From assembly GCF_035083965.1 (NCBI RefSeq), contig NC_089736.1, positions 9,241,501 through 9,305,500 of the forward strand: a stretch of 64,000 bases of DNA. The letters run 5' to 3'. This document shows, piece by piece, positions 34,401-49,313 of the stretch; positions within the stretch are counted from its first letter, which is position 1; each line of letters starts with the position of its first letter. Both the position numbers and the translations under genes were made by a program. Origin of the DNA: Branchiostoma lanceolatum (taxonomy: Eukaryota; Chordata; Leptocardii; Amphioxiformes; Branchiostomatidae). The notes beneath the pieces are model-generated. The model was not told where the DNA came from, did not search any database, and saw nothing but the letters and a program-made list of their open reading frames with translations.

Positions 34401-37400
34401 TTCCGGGAGGGACGTAAAACGGGGGTCCCGTGCTCGAGGAGGTGCCTCGAACACGTTAAACAGCCTCATTACCCTACACATTGGGTACCTGCCTGTGGCA
34501 CTGGCTGCAAATACACCTGATATATCACATCTTAAGTGACAATTTGATGCAGACTAGGGTGTAACTCGGTTATTTAACCCCAAAAGGAAAATGGAACAAC
34601 GGCGGACAACAATGGAAAATGAAGAAATTTCAGCATGGGCACCCCGCTAATACATACGCTGATATGATATCGCCAAAATTATCCACGAACATGAAATATT
34701 ATACGTTCAAATGTACAGCCAAATCTGTATAAGTGGCCACCACTACAGTTAGAAGTACCTGGCCAATGTGACCACTTTAATATCTGTTGGTCCCTAAGAT
34801 AATTTTCCCCATTGACATAAGTATCAAGAATCCTGTCTACAGTGACCACCTGTCCACATAGACCAGATTTTATTTGTCTCCTGAGAGGTCTACTTGGGCA
34901 GTCTTGACAGTTTGCGACCTATAAGATTACCCCCCCCCCCCCCCCTTCCTCATTGGTGGCTTCAAATCTTTCAGTTCTTATCTCTAGATCTCTTCGTCAT
35001 CATCATCATCATCATCTATCGACCTTTAGGTCGGAAATAAGCTAGTGGGCTCTATCTTCCCTTAGTGACTCATAGATTCACCTATTGCTTTGCAATGACA
35101 CTTTCTTCACATTTCCAGACACGCGCGATGCGACGCTTTTCGGCCATGTATTTGCAGTGTCTACTGTACTATTGGTACAAGGGTGCGATCTGTTCAGCAG
35201 CTAACAGTCACTTCAGTCATGGGTATCCTACCGGCACATTCCATTAGGACATGGGGGGGGGGGGGGGAGCTGTAATGTTAAAAAAAGATATTCGATGGAA
35301 ATCGCAACTTTTTATGAGAGTTTGATACGTTTTGTTCTGTCAGAAAATCGTCCAAACTCGTAGTTCGTTATTCATAAAAAATGTACCAAACAGTTTGCAA
35401 TGGCTGCGATTTTTGTGGTACGGCAACAGCGGTTGTACACCCTCCTTCACTCCCTCCCTACTTCACTTCAACGTGTTGAGAAACTAACAATCGATTTCGT
35501 TACCTTCATCTGCAATTAGAACGATTTTCCACAAGAGTGGTCGAAGTGTTACGACAAAGTAGACTTATGAATTATTGATAGATGTCTTAGATAGAAAATG
35601 TGCAAAGTAGTTTTGATGATTGCTTGGGCGTGGGTTATGACGACGCGTTGTTATTGGCAACCAATTGTTCCGTGAAAAAGGTCCACTGAGTGACTTGCAT
35701 GAGTCGAGTGATCGTTACACGAAAAACACCGATCAACACCAAAAGCTGTTGCCATGGGATACATCATAAACAACGGAGTGGTGCATTTTGGGAAACAAAA
35801 TGGCCGTTCAGTTCGATGTGTGAACTATGACGCAATGAGCTGAAGGAGATGACAACTATGACCAATTTGAAATGTAATACACTTACTAGTATCTATCATT
35901 GAAATTGTTCTTACTCGAGGCCTAAATCATTGAGAAAGCCACACACAAGGCGAAACTAGTCTAGGTGTGGGATTGAATAAAGCTCTAAACGGGAACTATG
36001 CGGCTACAGCGTCTTTTCTGAAGATGTGGCGTGTGTACGGTTGACTTGAGGTTGTCCACTACTATTTGCATACTTACTATTATCATAACCAGACAGCCCG
36101 TCAATGGATCCAAAACTGGAGCGGCAAGATATGATGATGACGAATTTATTATTATTCTTGAGTATTGAAAAGCTACAGACCGTCGAACTTTGTTACTTTG
36201 AACAACTCCCCCCCCCCCAACAAACTATATATCCTATTTGTGCCTAATACATTGATCTACAAAAAGGCAAGGATATTTTTGTTCACGTTGACAAAAACAC
36301 GGACATCCACTTTGACATCATCAGCTATTCCTCTGTGACCGTGTAGCAAGGTCACAAATAAGTAGCTTGGAGAAAACGACAATAGAAGGACACATGTCAG
36401 TCATTGTCAACAGAACTCCCCGTGTTATGTGGGCGTCATATTTCCGTCAGGGGAATCCATTATATCCCGGTGTATTCAGATGATACTCAATAACCCCCGG
36501 GTGTTTATTGTCCATTGACGTGTTTTTACACGTGTGTGTTATTGTAAGTCGGTGTATCTTTAGATCTCAATGAAGATTCCTCCTTTGTGGTATAACGTGT
36601 ATGTTTCTTTTTCGACAACAGGGAAGGAAGTTCAGCGTGCTGGAGGACGAGAAAACAGCGAAAGCGTCGGACTCGTCCCATTTACCATTATATACTGACT
36701 GAGCCATAGAATAGATCCCAATCTCCAGGGTTGAAAAAAAAAAGAACTTGGACTAGAAATATGTGAATAGGTGATTGTGCTCTTTGTAAGTAAGGAAAAC
36801 ATTTACGTCATACTGACGAAATATGCTTTTTTCATCCACTTTGAAGTTTGCGAGTGGTTGTCCTTGTCGTAATGTTACGAATTCAGTATGAATATGAGCA
36901 ACGCCCTCTGCTGTGGACATGGCTATAATGCAATAACATGACAAGCTTAGTGACTTAGCGATCGTTGCCGAATGGCAATAGAATTAAATGGCATTACAGA
37001 GGCTTGGAAAAAAGGTACTTTTCAAGCTGTGCTTGGGTGAATGTCCTGTAAGCCCCTATGTGTGATAGCCTGCATATCAGGCTTCTTGACTGGGAGTATC
37101 ATGTGCTGTTTTCTAACTGTATACATTTCTGAATGCATCGTGTTTCTAACAGCTGTCCTGCAAAGAGACCTGCTATGGAGGCTAGAAATAGAAGATGAGG
37201 GAGGTGGGGGGGGGGGGGGGTCAAAGAAATAGAAATAGATTCCCTGAAATCCTGAGTGTTACCAACTTTTTGCAGGTAACTTACCAGCCTAATAACTTAT
37301 TCCCAGTTTTCACAATTGTAAGTTCTTGTACTTAGAATTTATGACGATTCAAGGACAAAGGTCTGTTTTGTAAACAAGATCACGTTGCTATGGCAACACA

Positions 37401-40400
37401 GAGTACCAGAGATTAATCATTCGATAATTTCATCTCTTGATTACAGCGCCCTGCTAACATCGTCTGACAATGACGTCACAGCAACATGGTTTCCGTGACA
37501 CAAGTTCAGATCCCTTTGTTGTAGCGCCGCATCAATTTTCCCTCAGACAACGTTAGATTGTCAGCCCCATGAATAAGAAATGACCACTCTTATTTCCAAT
37601 GATAGATTCGAAGGACGGTCACAGTTATTTAATCACAATAACCTTACAATTCAGAATGAGCGATCCAAAACTACGTACGGAAAGGGTAACGTTAGAAGAA
37701 AATATTTGATTTGAAAACAGTTGATCACAATTTTGCATAGTTTCTTAAGCTTACAGAAATATTCTGTGTCAGAACCAATTTTGTCATGTATTTATGCATA
37801 ATTTATAAGTGTGGTCTTCGTTCCAGCTAAGAGCACCCGTTATCTGATGGATTGAAATGGAATAGTATTGTGCAACACACTGTGAAGATATGTGGAGGTG
37901 TTGTTCTTTTCACAGTGCGACGCTGCAACTTTCGTCGCGGCACGCTTGGCTACATATTGATATTTCTATGATAAAATCAACGGCCGAACCCGTTGGTAAA
38001 CCTTTAATTCTTACTTATTTCCCAAATCCTTGGTATGGATTCAACAGAAGCCCATTTTGTCGACAGAGTAGGCGAAGACAAAACCCATAAGAAGCCACAA
38101 ACCTACCGGCAGGTACCTCTCTGTCAATAAGTAGTCCCCACGCTTGGCAATATGACTTCATTGCTCAATAATCGTATGTGATACCATACTTACATAGCAA
38201 CTTATACAATAACTCCGCTAAGCGTTACAAACGACTCAGTAGAACAGGGTGAAACTTTTAATAAGTAAGTCCTAAAATTAAAGCACTGTCAGTAACGAAC
38301 AAATTTCACATAAAGCAAACGAAACTGTGGAAGACCAGGAATTAGTTGGGAAAGATCTGCTGCGCTACAAACAGACAAGAAGAAACCAGATACTTCTCTA
38401 AAGACCTAGCGAAAAGTGACGCTAAGCAAAATGAGATGGGGGGGGGGGGGGCAACAAGACGACTGTCACAGTCTTTCGGAATGGCATATGCTTCTTTATG
38501 AATGCAGGTGCTTAAGCCATGATAATATGAGAGATTGACCCTATTCTACATGGCTTAGAATATTTTGCCATTCTTTGTAGACACAGAATTCAAATTGGTA
38601 TGCGTTCGTGACAAAGAAGATTGGTACAACAAAACATGTACTGTATAAAGAAGCTGTCAAAAATAATTGATAGAAAAACGTCATTCTCAGAGCACACAAT
38701 TATGACTTTTGTATAAACGTGTACGTGTGTTGAAGATTGTTTACTCATCATAGCAACCCAAAAAATTGCAGAAAACATATCATATTACCGAAATGATTGA
38801 CAGCTACGACGGACGATCTCTGACACTCGGTTAAATCTCCTTTGGGCGCGAAAGAGACTCTGAGTGGTTGGACCACATAATTATACGTTACGGTTTTGCT
38901 ACCTATCTTGTAAAACTGTCATTATTCATGGTAGCAATGTCGTGTTAAAAAATAAAGTGACAAAGTATTCTTCATTTTCAAAAGTTATGGCCGACCAATT
39001 CTATATTCTTTTCGTGACGAATTTTGTTGTGTTTTCGCTTGTCTGGAATATTTTTTCAACCTGATGGATCATCTGACCTAGTATTCTCTCAAGATGACCT
39101 TATTGATAAAGAAACGCAAACAATGAATGTGTCAAAACTTGCTCTAGCAAAAAAATGGGACACTATAATCCAGCCAGGTTATCAGCATACGCATAGAGTA
39201 GTCTACCACCTCAATGCTCGTTCAAGCGCCTCATACAGTGAAAATGACTATAATTCTAACGTCGGGTGTCTTCAACCTGTCTATCATTGTGGTAGATGCA
39301 TATCTAGCCATTGATACATAGACAGACGAAGTGTCTTTCACCTCTAGTGCCGTTCACGCGCCTTATGCAGTAAAAATACTGTAATTTAAAAGATGGGTGT
39401 CTTCCATGCGTCTAACATTGTGTTAAATTTGAATCATGTGTAAGAACTTGCTCTAAAACGATTATGATACTATATGCATAAACTCGACAGCCATATTGTA
39501 GGGATACGCATGTAGACCGACGCAGAGTCGACCAGCCTATATCGTCTTTCAAGCGATTCATACAGTAAAAATTACTATGATTTTGATGATGGATGTCTTC
39601 AACGTGTCAATCAGCTTTGAATGGCTAGATATTTATCTATCCAATCCTTACAATGCAAACAATGTGACATTATATGCGTAGTATACTCGCAAGCCATATT
39701 GTTGGCATATGAACAGATCGGCATCCGGGCGAGTCATACAGTAAAAATGACTGCGATTTCAAAGCCAGTGGTTTTCTTTTATGTCTATATCATGGCTAGA
39801 TATCTATCTATAAACTCGTTACACTGTTATTTAAATTCATAAGGATCTGTGACTACAGCTTACGCTATTCAGAAGATTTCAATTGTAAGTAGGATGACTT
39901 TTGCTTTTATTTTAATTGTAGACAGAAAAAGGCTTTAGGACAATCCAAGACGGAAATTAGATGAAAGTCTATGTGTCAAGAAGATAATTGTTGCAAGTAA
40001 TCTGACTGGTATCATGTCATTAAGAGATTTTATCAAATTTTCAAGACAGATATACCCGAGTCAGTGGGTTTCGAGTAGCCCTTTACTTACCCGCAGTGCT
40101 CCGGGTATACAATTTCTGTGGCCTATCATGTCATTGCCTTAGGCTTTGCCGTAGGCTGATAGTCGCCAATTATTGTCCCAATTTCAACGAAATTGGATCT
40201 ATTTTCTAGTCTCCAAGTCTGCTTTCTGGTCGTTTTGTTGTTGCTGTTGTTGTTGTTGCTTTTCTTTCCCGTTACCGGTGGACTAGCCCCCTGATGTAGT
40301 GCTTGCACAACTGTGTGGCCCAAGGACTATAGAAACGGAGATGGGCGCCGCCCTATACACCATATGGTGCACAAAGGACTCAACTCCTTTTGAATACATT

Positions 40401-43400
40401 TTCTTTCGAACGCGCTTTAGAAAGACGTTAAAAGTGAGCCCAAACCACACATGCACCTGTTCTCACGCTCTGCACCGTCCGTCTTAGTAAGTAGCGATAG
40501 TAAGTAAGTACTTTTAGCGTTCATTGTACGAAAGCAGACCATGAAGTGAACAGAAGCGTCGCTAAACAAGCGTCGTTCTGAAATCCGAGGATCGTTTGCT
40601 GTGGCGACAGTTCGGAGTTTCTGCCCTACCGATGGACACACATCGCCTGGTGGGCACGAAAGTATAATGAGGTGAAAGACAGGTGGATTTAAGGGGTAAA
40701 GAGATCGTCATGGTTCTTTAATACGGTGACTTGAGACCTCACAGTTTATTTTTGGTCACCCTGGTACCTAAACCATCAAAGCTAGGGAAGGGGAGGGGGG
40801 CTATTCTGCTTGCATCATTTGAATGATGCATAATTTCCATATGAAGGATGGCATAGACGTAGAAAAGTCAATTTTTCGACTGCTGACACAGCTAAGTTGG
40901 GGGTGTGATTTTAAAAGCAGGTATGTGGTTTTGGTCACTTTGAATGTCTGTCGGCTCTTTTTATATCTGCCATTTAGCGGGTACAATTTTAATCTTCATT
41001 GCTGTGTCATGACAGTAAAAAGGTCATGAAGGGAGGGGGATTATTTACTAACATCAGGTAAATTTGTAGCGATGGTGGTGACAGGTGACAGCAGGTGTTG
41101 CAGGTGCTTCACATGGACCTGAGCCATCGGCAGGTGTGAAGTGAGCCTGTAAAGTTTGTAGTTAGTCTCCTTGGTACCATGACATCACTTGGCCAAGCGT
41201 AAAGAAGGGCGGGGGAGGTCAGAGAATGCGTACGTATCGGGTTGACACGAATATTCTGCTATATATAGATCTAATGTTGTTCTGGTAGATGCGGATGATT
41301 CGGTGTTTCTGAACCGTTTGCTATGTTTCTTCTGACGTAACTTCTCAGATCAAGCAAGCAAATAGTCACATACATGGTTTACTTGTTTGTCCTAAGAATA
41401 AACCATAAGTTGAATGGCAAATTTCTTCTATTCACAACCAAATGTATGTACACGAGCCGACGTTTCGATGACTGTATGTCATCTTCATCAGGGCAATACT
41501 GAACTTTGCTATTCAGTCATTCACGAACCTGCTGAAATTATACAAGGAAACAATTCAGTAAGTTATCATACCCATACGGTAAGTTATCATAACCACTAAT
41601 AAGTTAATAACAAGTTATCAAATCCAGCACCAGTACAGGTCTGGTTACGCCAGTGCTAGTTTGCACGCCGTCTGGTCTGTAATCTCCACCCACGGCCATG
41701 ATCTAAAGTAAAGACTCCAGACGGCGCCGCCTTGACAAGATTATCGGCGAGGTTGTCAGTCTCTTACTTTGCCTGCACAAGGGGCTGATTGTGGGGTCTT
41801 ATTGCTGTGTTATCTCAAGGTCTGAGTCCGGCGTTTTTGTCCCATATAGTGGACTACTGATGTTATAATTTGTGCATTTGTAACGTTAAAGAGGCCGATC
41901 TCATATTCGGGTGAAGCTTGACGCTTTTCGATTGGTAGAAGTGCAGTTAATTTGCCACGGCTCGCGTTTTCAGCCAAGCACACTGAGTCACCCCTACTCT
42001 CCTTGACAAGTGTGTTGGGTTCTTTTACGTGCAGAAGTTTGATGCTCCGTTAATACACGGGGTCACAGGCTTTACGTCCCCATCCGAAAGGACGAATGCA
42101 ACCCTAACTTAGCCCAGCGGGACTCGAACCTTCAGGTCATGTTAGGGTAACTGCCTCTCTGCAAACTTGTGCCGGTGTACAGTTACAGGTATATTATTCT
42201 GAGGCAGGAGGCGTGTGGGTCCATACCTTACCACCACGTTAAATGGTACATGTCGTCCAGAGAAATGTATGCGGGTCCCGGTGATGAAATATAAAGCCGT
42301 TTTCCACTCATCTGTAGAGTGTTGGCTAAAAGGGGGCATCGACTTTGCGATCTCTGAACAATGCTTTGCGGTGGTAACTTTCAAATCATGTATGCTGTCG
42401 TGATGACAAAGTAACAAAACATTCAAATTTTCTACGACTATAACAGTCAATCAGGCTGTTATGTTATACATGTAGAATCCCACCGCTGCCACCAGTGTAG
42501 CATCCTACGTGCACTTACGACTTATATAATATTTATTATTTTCTTCTTCTAGATTTTCTTCTGCTACTTTCTAAATTATCTAAGTAGACAACACTGCTTT
42601 CAAGAATGCCTTGCCATCATTCATTACCAATTCAAGAAGAAGGGAATCCTTATCTATTACGTAACCTTTTGTATATTAGTATGTATTCCCAGGCGGCGAA
42701 ATAAGCCTTTGAAACGTCATCCCTTTGCGCAATTGACTTCATTAAAGGTTCTTTATGGCCGAGTCCGTACCTAGTCAGACCACATTCCGGCCACGCAACA
42801 CACAAACCGGGCTCAGCACATCACAATTGGGCTCAAATCCGCGTTACGAGTTTTCCCCCGTTTTTAGCGTAAGATGAGTAGGTGGGAATGAGGTGACTGT
42901 GCCGAAGTAAATATCAAGTTCTCGCGAGATACCGCGAGATTCACAGGTGTCCCATGTCACAGATTAATATCACATCTACATTCAACGGTAAGTTTGCGGT
43001 TGTAACTAAAAATTGTGCCGTTTGGCAAATGAATATTCCAAATATGCCACACATTTCTGTCAGTTTCACAGAACAACTAGCGATGTATATATTGCCTCCC
43101 ACCACTAAGCCAAAAAATACCATCGGTCAACCGCATCAGAACGCAAATACAGAAATAAATCAGTACCGCAGACCGTAACAAACTCCATCAAGGTTTCGTG
43201 TTACCAGTTTTAACATCGTACACACCTGAAGTGCATACTTCAACTTACCACCCCATCCCCAGCGTACCGTTTAGAAGCGCCCATTCATAATGATTGATGA
43301 AAGGAAATTCCGTCGCACGTGAGACAACACACAGACAGACTGTTCTCTCTAATAAACCGAGACAAACGACAACACACACTTTTGTTGCGAAGAATTTGAG

Positions 43401-46400
43401 GAAGGCACGTATATGTAACGTGCAACAGTGCGGGGGTACTTGTGCACAAACGGCCCATATAGAAAGCACAGAACGTCATGTTTGCCTACTTCGTTGCTCT
43501 ATTTCTTCGTGCAAATTTTGTCTGTCAGAGAAGGAGGGCACGAGTTCCCAAGATGCATTGCTCTGATGGCACGGCCATCTTGATTTCAGCTTTCGTAACA
43601 AACAAGAAAACGTTGCCGATAAGTTGTATTTTTGGCAGAAACTAATCTTAGAACTAGCATTGACTGTATATTGAATCTGTTCTAATATGACATGTGAAAA
43701 ATGGCGGACATTTTATAGCTTTCAAACCATTAAGACCCCACCCAAGTCACACATTGCTTTTTCTCACGCCATGTAGCATTTTCAAGAATTGCTCCCTCCC
43801 CCTCCATCGAAATTAGTGTGCACGGGGTTCGGTGACGGATAACTCATGGTAGCGACCAAACATACACAAACATAATTTGTTGCTCTTATGCTTTGTATGT
43901 CCGCACCTGTTTTTTTCATTTTCAGTATTTGTAATATTTGTTTTGTTCTTCTGTAATGTATCCTGTCGATGACGACATGAAAATAAGCTGTAAGCTTGAG
44001 TCTGTCGTCATCATGTCATGTATGTAAATGTTGCAATAAAAAAAAACACAAACATGCGGGCTAACACCCAGAAGTGATGAACGCTATCGAATTAATTTTC
44101 GCTTCATCATTGCCGATATATGAACCATCTGTGAACGGAAGGAGAACTGATATAATCTTTGTTGCGCCAACTTTTACGGTGCGAACTGATGGCGGGGCAC
44201 GTGTCTAGTCACACGTCCACTGCTATAGCTGGTGACATACATGTGACCAGCTGCATGTGACTAAAGGTAGCCGCACGTCTGTGTCTCTAAATCACCATTA
44301 CGACCACAAGTCCACTGCTATATTGGATGTCCCTTCAGCAGCCTCACAATTGAGCTCCTGGTTCCAATTAGTTGGTAACTGGAAGGCCCCAGGGAAGGGC
44401 AACCTGGTTGGAGCTGCAGTGGTATTTCGGAGGGACGTAAGATTAATTGGGCCCTGTGATCGAGGAGGTGCCTCAAGCACGTTAAAAATGCACTACAACA
44501 GCCTCATTACTCAGATGGATACCTACTGGCTATACTTTAGATGAATGGTGGAGTTGGTGACATTCAAATGGCTGTAGGTGACAAGTTTGCTACAACGCAG
44601 CATCTCTAAATCATCAAAAAGAGAATCACGCGTCCAATGCTAAAGTTGGTGACATACGTGTGACTGAAGTTAGCCGCACGTTTGCTACCACATAGCGTCT
44701 CTAAATCATCATCAAATTCTGATAATGTCAAGCTCTGTGAGATATACAGAAACACGAGAAGCCGTTGAACGGTTGATATATGATTGTGGTGATATACCTC
44801 AAGCCGCAACTAGGTCCAGATGAAATTTACGCCTCAACCTGACACAAAATAATAGACTTCATGTCACAAATGGCCACCGGAATACTTCCGTTCACTTATC
44901 GTTGTGCAGAAACGTCAATCAACTTTTATCTCCATTTCTTTTAAACAAACAGTCCTGTCATGGGACTTCCGAATGGTGGAAGCGAAGAAGTGGATATGTT
45001 CGTTTCTAAACATAAGTATCAGACCAACGACATGATTGGTTAGTTTTTACAATGCAATTACTGAAAGTTTTAAGAAAAGGAACATTTAAAAGTGCAACTG
45101 GGCTCTGAAAAAAATTCCCAAGCGATTCCACCCTTGAGAAATGGTTTGGGGTGGACTCGCCCTTGACCTTGGCCTAGTGCCTGCATTTGCTAATTGAGTG
45201 TTTTATGCAATCAAAACTGACATTTTGTGGCCAAAAAAAAGCAGAGTCGCCTATACAAGATCCTAAGTACGTCATTTCGGGATCACAAACTGCACCCTTA
45301 ACTTCTGACCGACTTCTAACTACTCTAGAACTGCCACTAAGTGTCGGGGGAGAGACAGAAGCCAGGCCAACGAAAATATTTGTTCTATCAACATCTGTTC
45401 AGGAAACGTCTGGACATTTGGCGGGAAAACAAAACAGACGACAACACAGCCTCAAAGAACAACATTTCAATCAGTCTACAACCTGACAGACAACCACAGA
45501 GTAAAGCTTACACAAAAACGCAACAAAGCCAAGATTGTCACTACAGTTGGGTTGAAAACCTTGTTGCTATATTGGTGAATTATTGTCCTTCTGTAATTCT
45601 AGCAAATGGACGTATTGAATAGAAACTTGATATTAATCTGTTTGAAGTACGTCATGTTTATAAAAGCTTGGTATTGACATTTTTCAAAGTGGCCTGTATA
45701 ACCTATATTATAAGGCTAGTTTTATAGCTGAAAGATAGTAACTTAGAAATTTTAGATACCATTTTTTTTTTACAATGTTGGTTTGATATTTCTTTAAAAG
45801 GACATTGAAGAAACTTCTATCGGTATGTAAGATTTATGAGTGGCTATTTTACCCAAGCATACCTATAATGACCAGTCCCTTCCTTGGAGTTCCAAAAATT
45901 CGTACAATCCGAACTGTTTGCCCCTTTTAGGCGATGGCATTTGTCCAGCCACCGTCAAGTCTAGTGTCTGTCACCGGGCTAAGTTTAAGGAACGCTATGC
46001 GGGCTCTCCTGCCAAGCACGACCCGCGCTCTTGACGCCGTGTTTTTGATAGCTAGGCGTCTTTAATCTTTGACTCCTTTGAGTGTCACTCATTGTCATCC
46101 ATTCCTCAAAAAGGAGATAATCCAATCAAGAGAATCGCTCGCTAAAAATAACTTCCGGGAAGAAGACTTCAAGCTTTTTTCTGTTTCTACAGTCTTCCTC
46201 GCCAAAGTCGTATAGTGGAAATACTAGCTGCTTTACTTTGCATTGGTGGTACCCCACAGAGTCATCGATTCGTGCACGCGCAACAAGAACCTCCCCTGTA
46301 ATTACCTTCGCCGAGAAGGTTATGCAGAGGGTAGCGTTTGTATGTATGTGTGTATGTATGTAATGTACAGCATAACTCGAGAAGGCTTGGATGGATTGTC

Positions 46401-49270
46401 TTGATATTTGGTAGGTGGGTAGGTCTTGATGAGACTAGAAAATGATTAGATTTTGGGTCCCCTAGCGGCTTGTTATGGTACTGCAGCGGAACTTCCTGTT
46501 TTGATATCTCGTGTTCTGGACATGCTATGGAACTGATTTTTGAGTGGTAGATAGGTCTTTGGACAGAGAGTAAGTGTTATGGGTTTGGGCCCCCTAGCGG
46601 CATTTTTGGAACTGCAGGAGCAGGTTTTGCATCTGACTTTGAAAGGGAATAACTCAAGAAGGGATTGATGGATGGCAATGAATTTTGGTAAGTAGATAGC
46701 TTGAGTGATGATGAACATGATTAGATACTTTTTATGCAAATCAGTATCTAATTTGCATAATTAATGAGGAAAGTTTATACATCCGCCAAATTCCATGATA
46801 GGACTCTGAAACATGTGACATATGTAAGTGAGGAAGAGAGAAATATTAATTGATATGAACTATGTACATGAAGACCTCATTTGCATAATTAATGAGAAAA
46901 TACTATAACTCAAGATGGCCTTGATGGATCGTCATGATTTTTGGTATGTCGATAGCTTGTGTGATGCTTAGAATGATTGGCCGATAATTATGCAAATCAG
47001 ATTCTAATTTGCATAATTAATGAGGCAACTTTAAAAATCTGCTTTGTGCCATGATATGACTATTCAAATTGTAACTAAGGAAGAGAGGAATGTTGAAGAT
47101 AGAAAATATGCAACTGTGGGCCTAATTTGCATACCTAAATGAGAAACTACTATAATTCCATACTGGTAAATGACGGAAATTTCATGCATTTAATACTTTT
47201 TTTGTGGCATCTGGAATTTATGTGAATGTGAACATCGTTGAATCAAATTATGCTGATAAGGGCCTCATTTGCATAATTGATGATCAATATTAGCATCACC
47301 TTCTTCATACTTTGTTAAGCTCATACTTTGGACATGTCATATTTTAAGACAATCAACTGGTATGATTTATGATTGATGAGAAACACTCCTAATACGTCAG
47401 TCACAATGGTTAAAATCATTTGGCGAAGGTATGAGGTCGTGGAACTCTAGTTGTCCCAGTCCGAGGGACGTGGGTTCGATTCCCACAGCACAGCGGCGGT
47501 CACGCAAAGGTCTCGGCACAAAGGCTCCGAAATGTAATTGGTCCAGGCCTGTAATTGGCTTGAGTTTTGACCTTTTATAATATCGCCTTTCAAAGGTAAC
47601 CCCAAGTTCAACGATCTCTCGTTATGATCTCGTTGACCAGAATGAATGAGATTGACCTTGGACGTAAGGAACCAACCACAAAATGTCCAGAAAGGGTATG
47701 TTGGCAAAGCTATACGTACTTTCAGAGAAGGAAGATTCGTTGCGGCTAAGTGGCCATTTACTCTAATGGTAGTGTGCCATTTATGATATAGGGTTAATGA
47801 CCCGCCCTGGGGTGTATACGGTGTAACAAGGCGTAGTCAGTTCCTATAGCAACCGAATAAACCACCGAGTGAGTGAAGCGAAAAAGTGGTCATTATGGAG
47901 TAATAAAGACCTGTGATGATGGCAAAATGGCTTTCTCAATGGTCAACGTCATCTGGCTAAATCGCAATAAGTAAGCCGAACAACCTTCTTTCTTTTAATG
48001 TCTATTTTTCCGCTAGACATTGTACCTTGGTGCAGAATCTTTGTATGTGTTCCCCCTCCCTGTAGCTGTAAGGTTAGTGCCGCGTCCCTTAGAATTAACC
48101 TTGCAACAGAACACGGGCTGGCACGGTCTCCGAGCGACATTCCTAAAGACCGGAGTGCACGACTTTTCTCACCTCCCCATGTGTCCCGTGTTAAACAATT
48201 CTGTACGCACGAGTAACAGAGGGAGGTGATATTGGTCACGGTTATCTTCAGACAACCCTTACCCCCGAAAAGGGTTAAACGTAACGTTACGGTGGGTTGC
48301 GAGGTTGTCAATGTAAGATATGATTTTTTTCTAATGCCTGTAATGGAAAATTGGGGGGGGGGGGGATATAATACCTACAACCAACGTTTTCGTCGGACGA
48401 CCCTTTTTTGTGTTTTCTCCCAGAAAAATGGAGATACTGTTTTTTCGTATCGTTTTAGGTATGTCTGTCTTTTTTTTCGAATATTTGTCGTCAGCATATC
48501 TTAGAACCTCTGGATGGATTTTGAAGGTGGAGGTCATGGTCCATTTTGAGCCCCCCTACCTTGGTACCGCAGCAAAACGTCTGGTTCTTGAGCATAAAAA
48601 CGATGTGAACGGCGTGTACTGTCTTGGGTTTTACTTGAGTTTGCCAGTCAAAATGCAAGAAATAGGGGTTCAGGGAGTTACAAATTTTCCAGCGCTCGCT
48701 CCACAATTGACGGAAAAGTTGCCTAAAACAGAAGTGACATCGCCCCCCTTCTACTCAATCCTAATCTTAGTGTAGTCTACAATTTTCTTGTTGAAACGGC
48801 TTGTCTGGCCTTTTTCACACCCAGGGTTCCAGTGTAATCTTGTTTATCCCGTGACCAATGATATGGCCGGTCTCATCAGCTCTAGGTTTCTCCTGAACTA
48901 GACCTTCTCACTCAGCAGTCGCGCTACGGGAGGCGGGAGGTCATGTAGCGAGGAAAACACAACCTAGCCGCTAAGGGAAACGAGAGCTACAAGTAAAAAC
49001 TTATCAGTCTTTGTTTCTTTCCATCCATCTTTCCCATTTTCTTCCTCCCATTACCATTCCTTCTTTCTTTGTGCTACTTTGTCGTATATATCTGAATCTC
49101 TTCTATTTCTTGCTCCAAGGTTATCACTTATTTCTGTGATTAATCTTTCCCAACATCTGTCTATATCTCTTTCCATCCCTGTCTGTCTTCCTGTCTACCT
49201 CTCCCTCTGTCTGCCTCTGTCTCTGTCTCTCTCTCCCTCCTTCCCTCTCCATGTCTCTCCCTCTCTCTCT

Positions 49271-49313
<43 letters not shown>

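Noticed and set aside
34234..34539. 101-codon plus-strand frame
   Set aside because: It reads through the 5S-derived SINE and its tail.
47440..47530. tRNA gene
   Set aside because: It has a good B box but no acceptor or D arm that would pair; better read as a SINE head.
48410..48775. 121-codon plus-strand frame
   Set aside because: No domain or splice context, and it lies in a repeat-rich part of the WDR86 intron.
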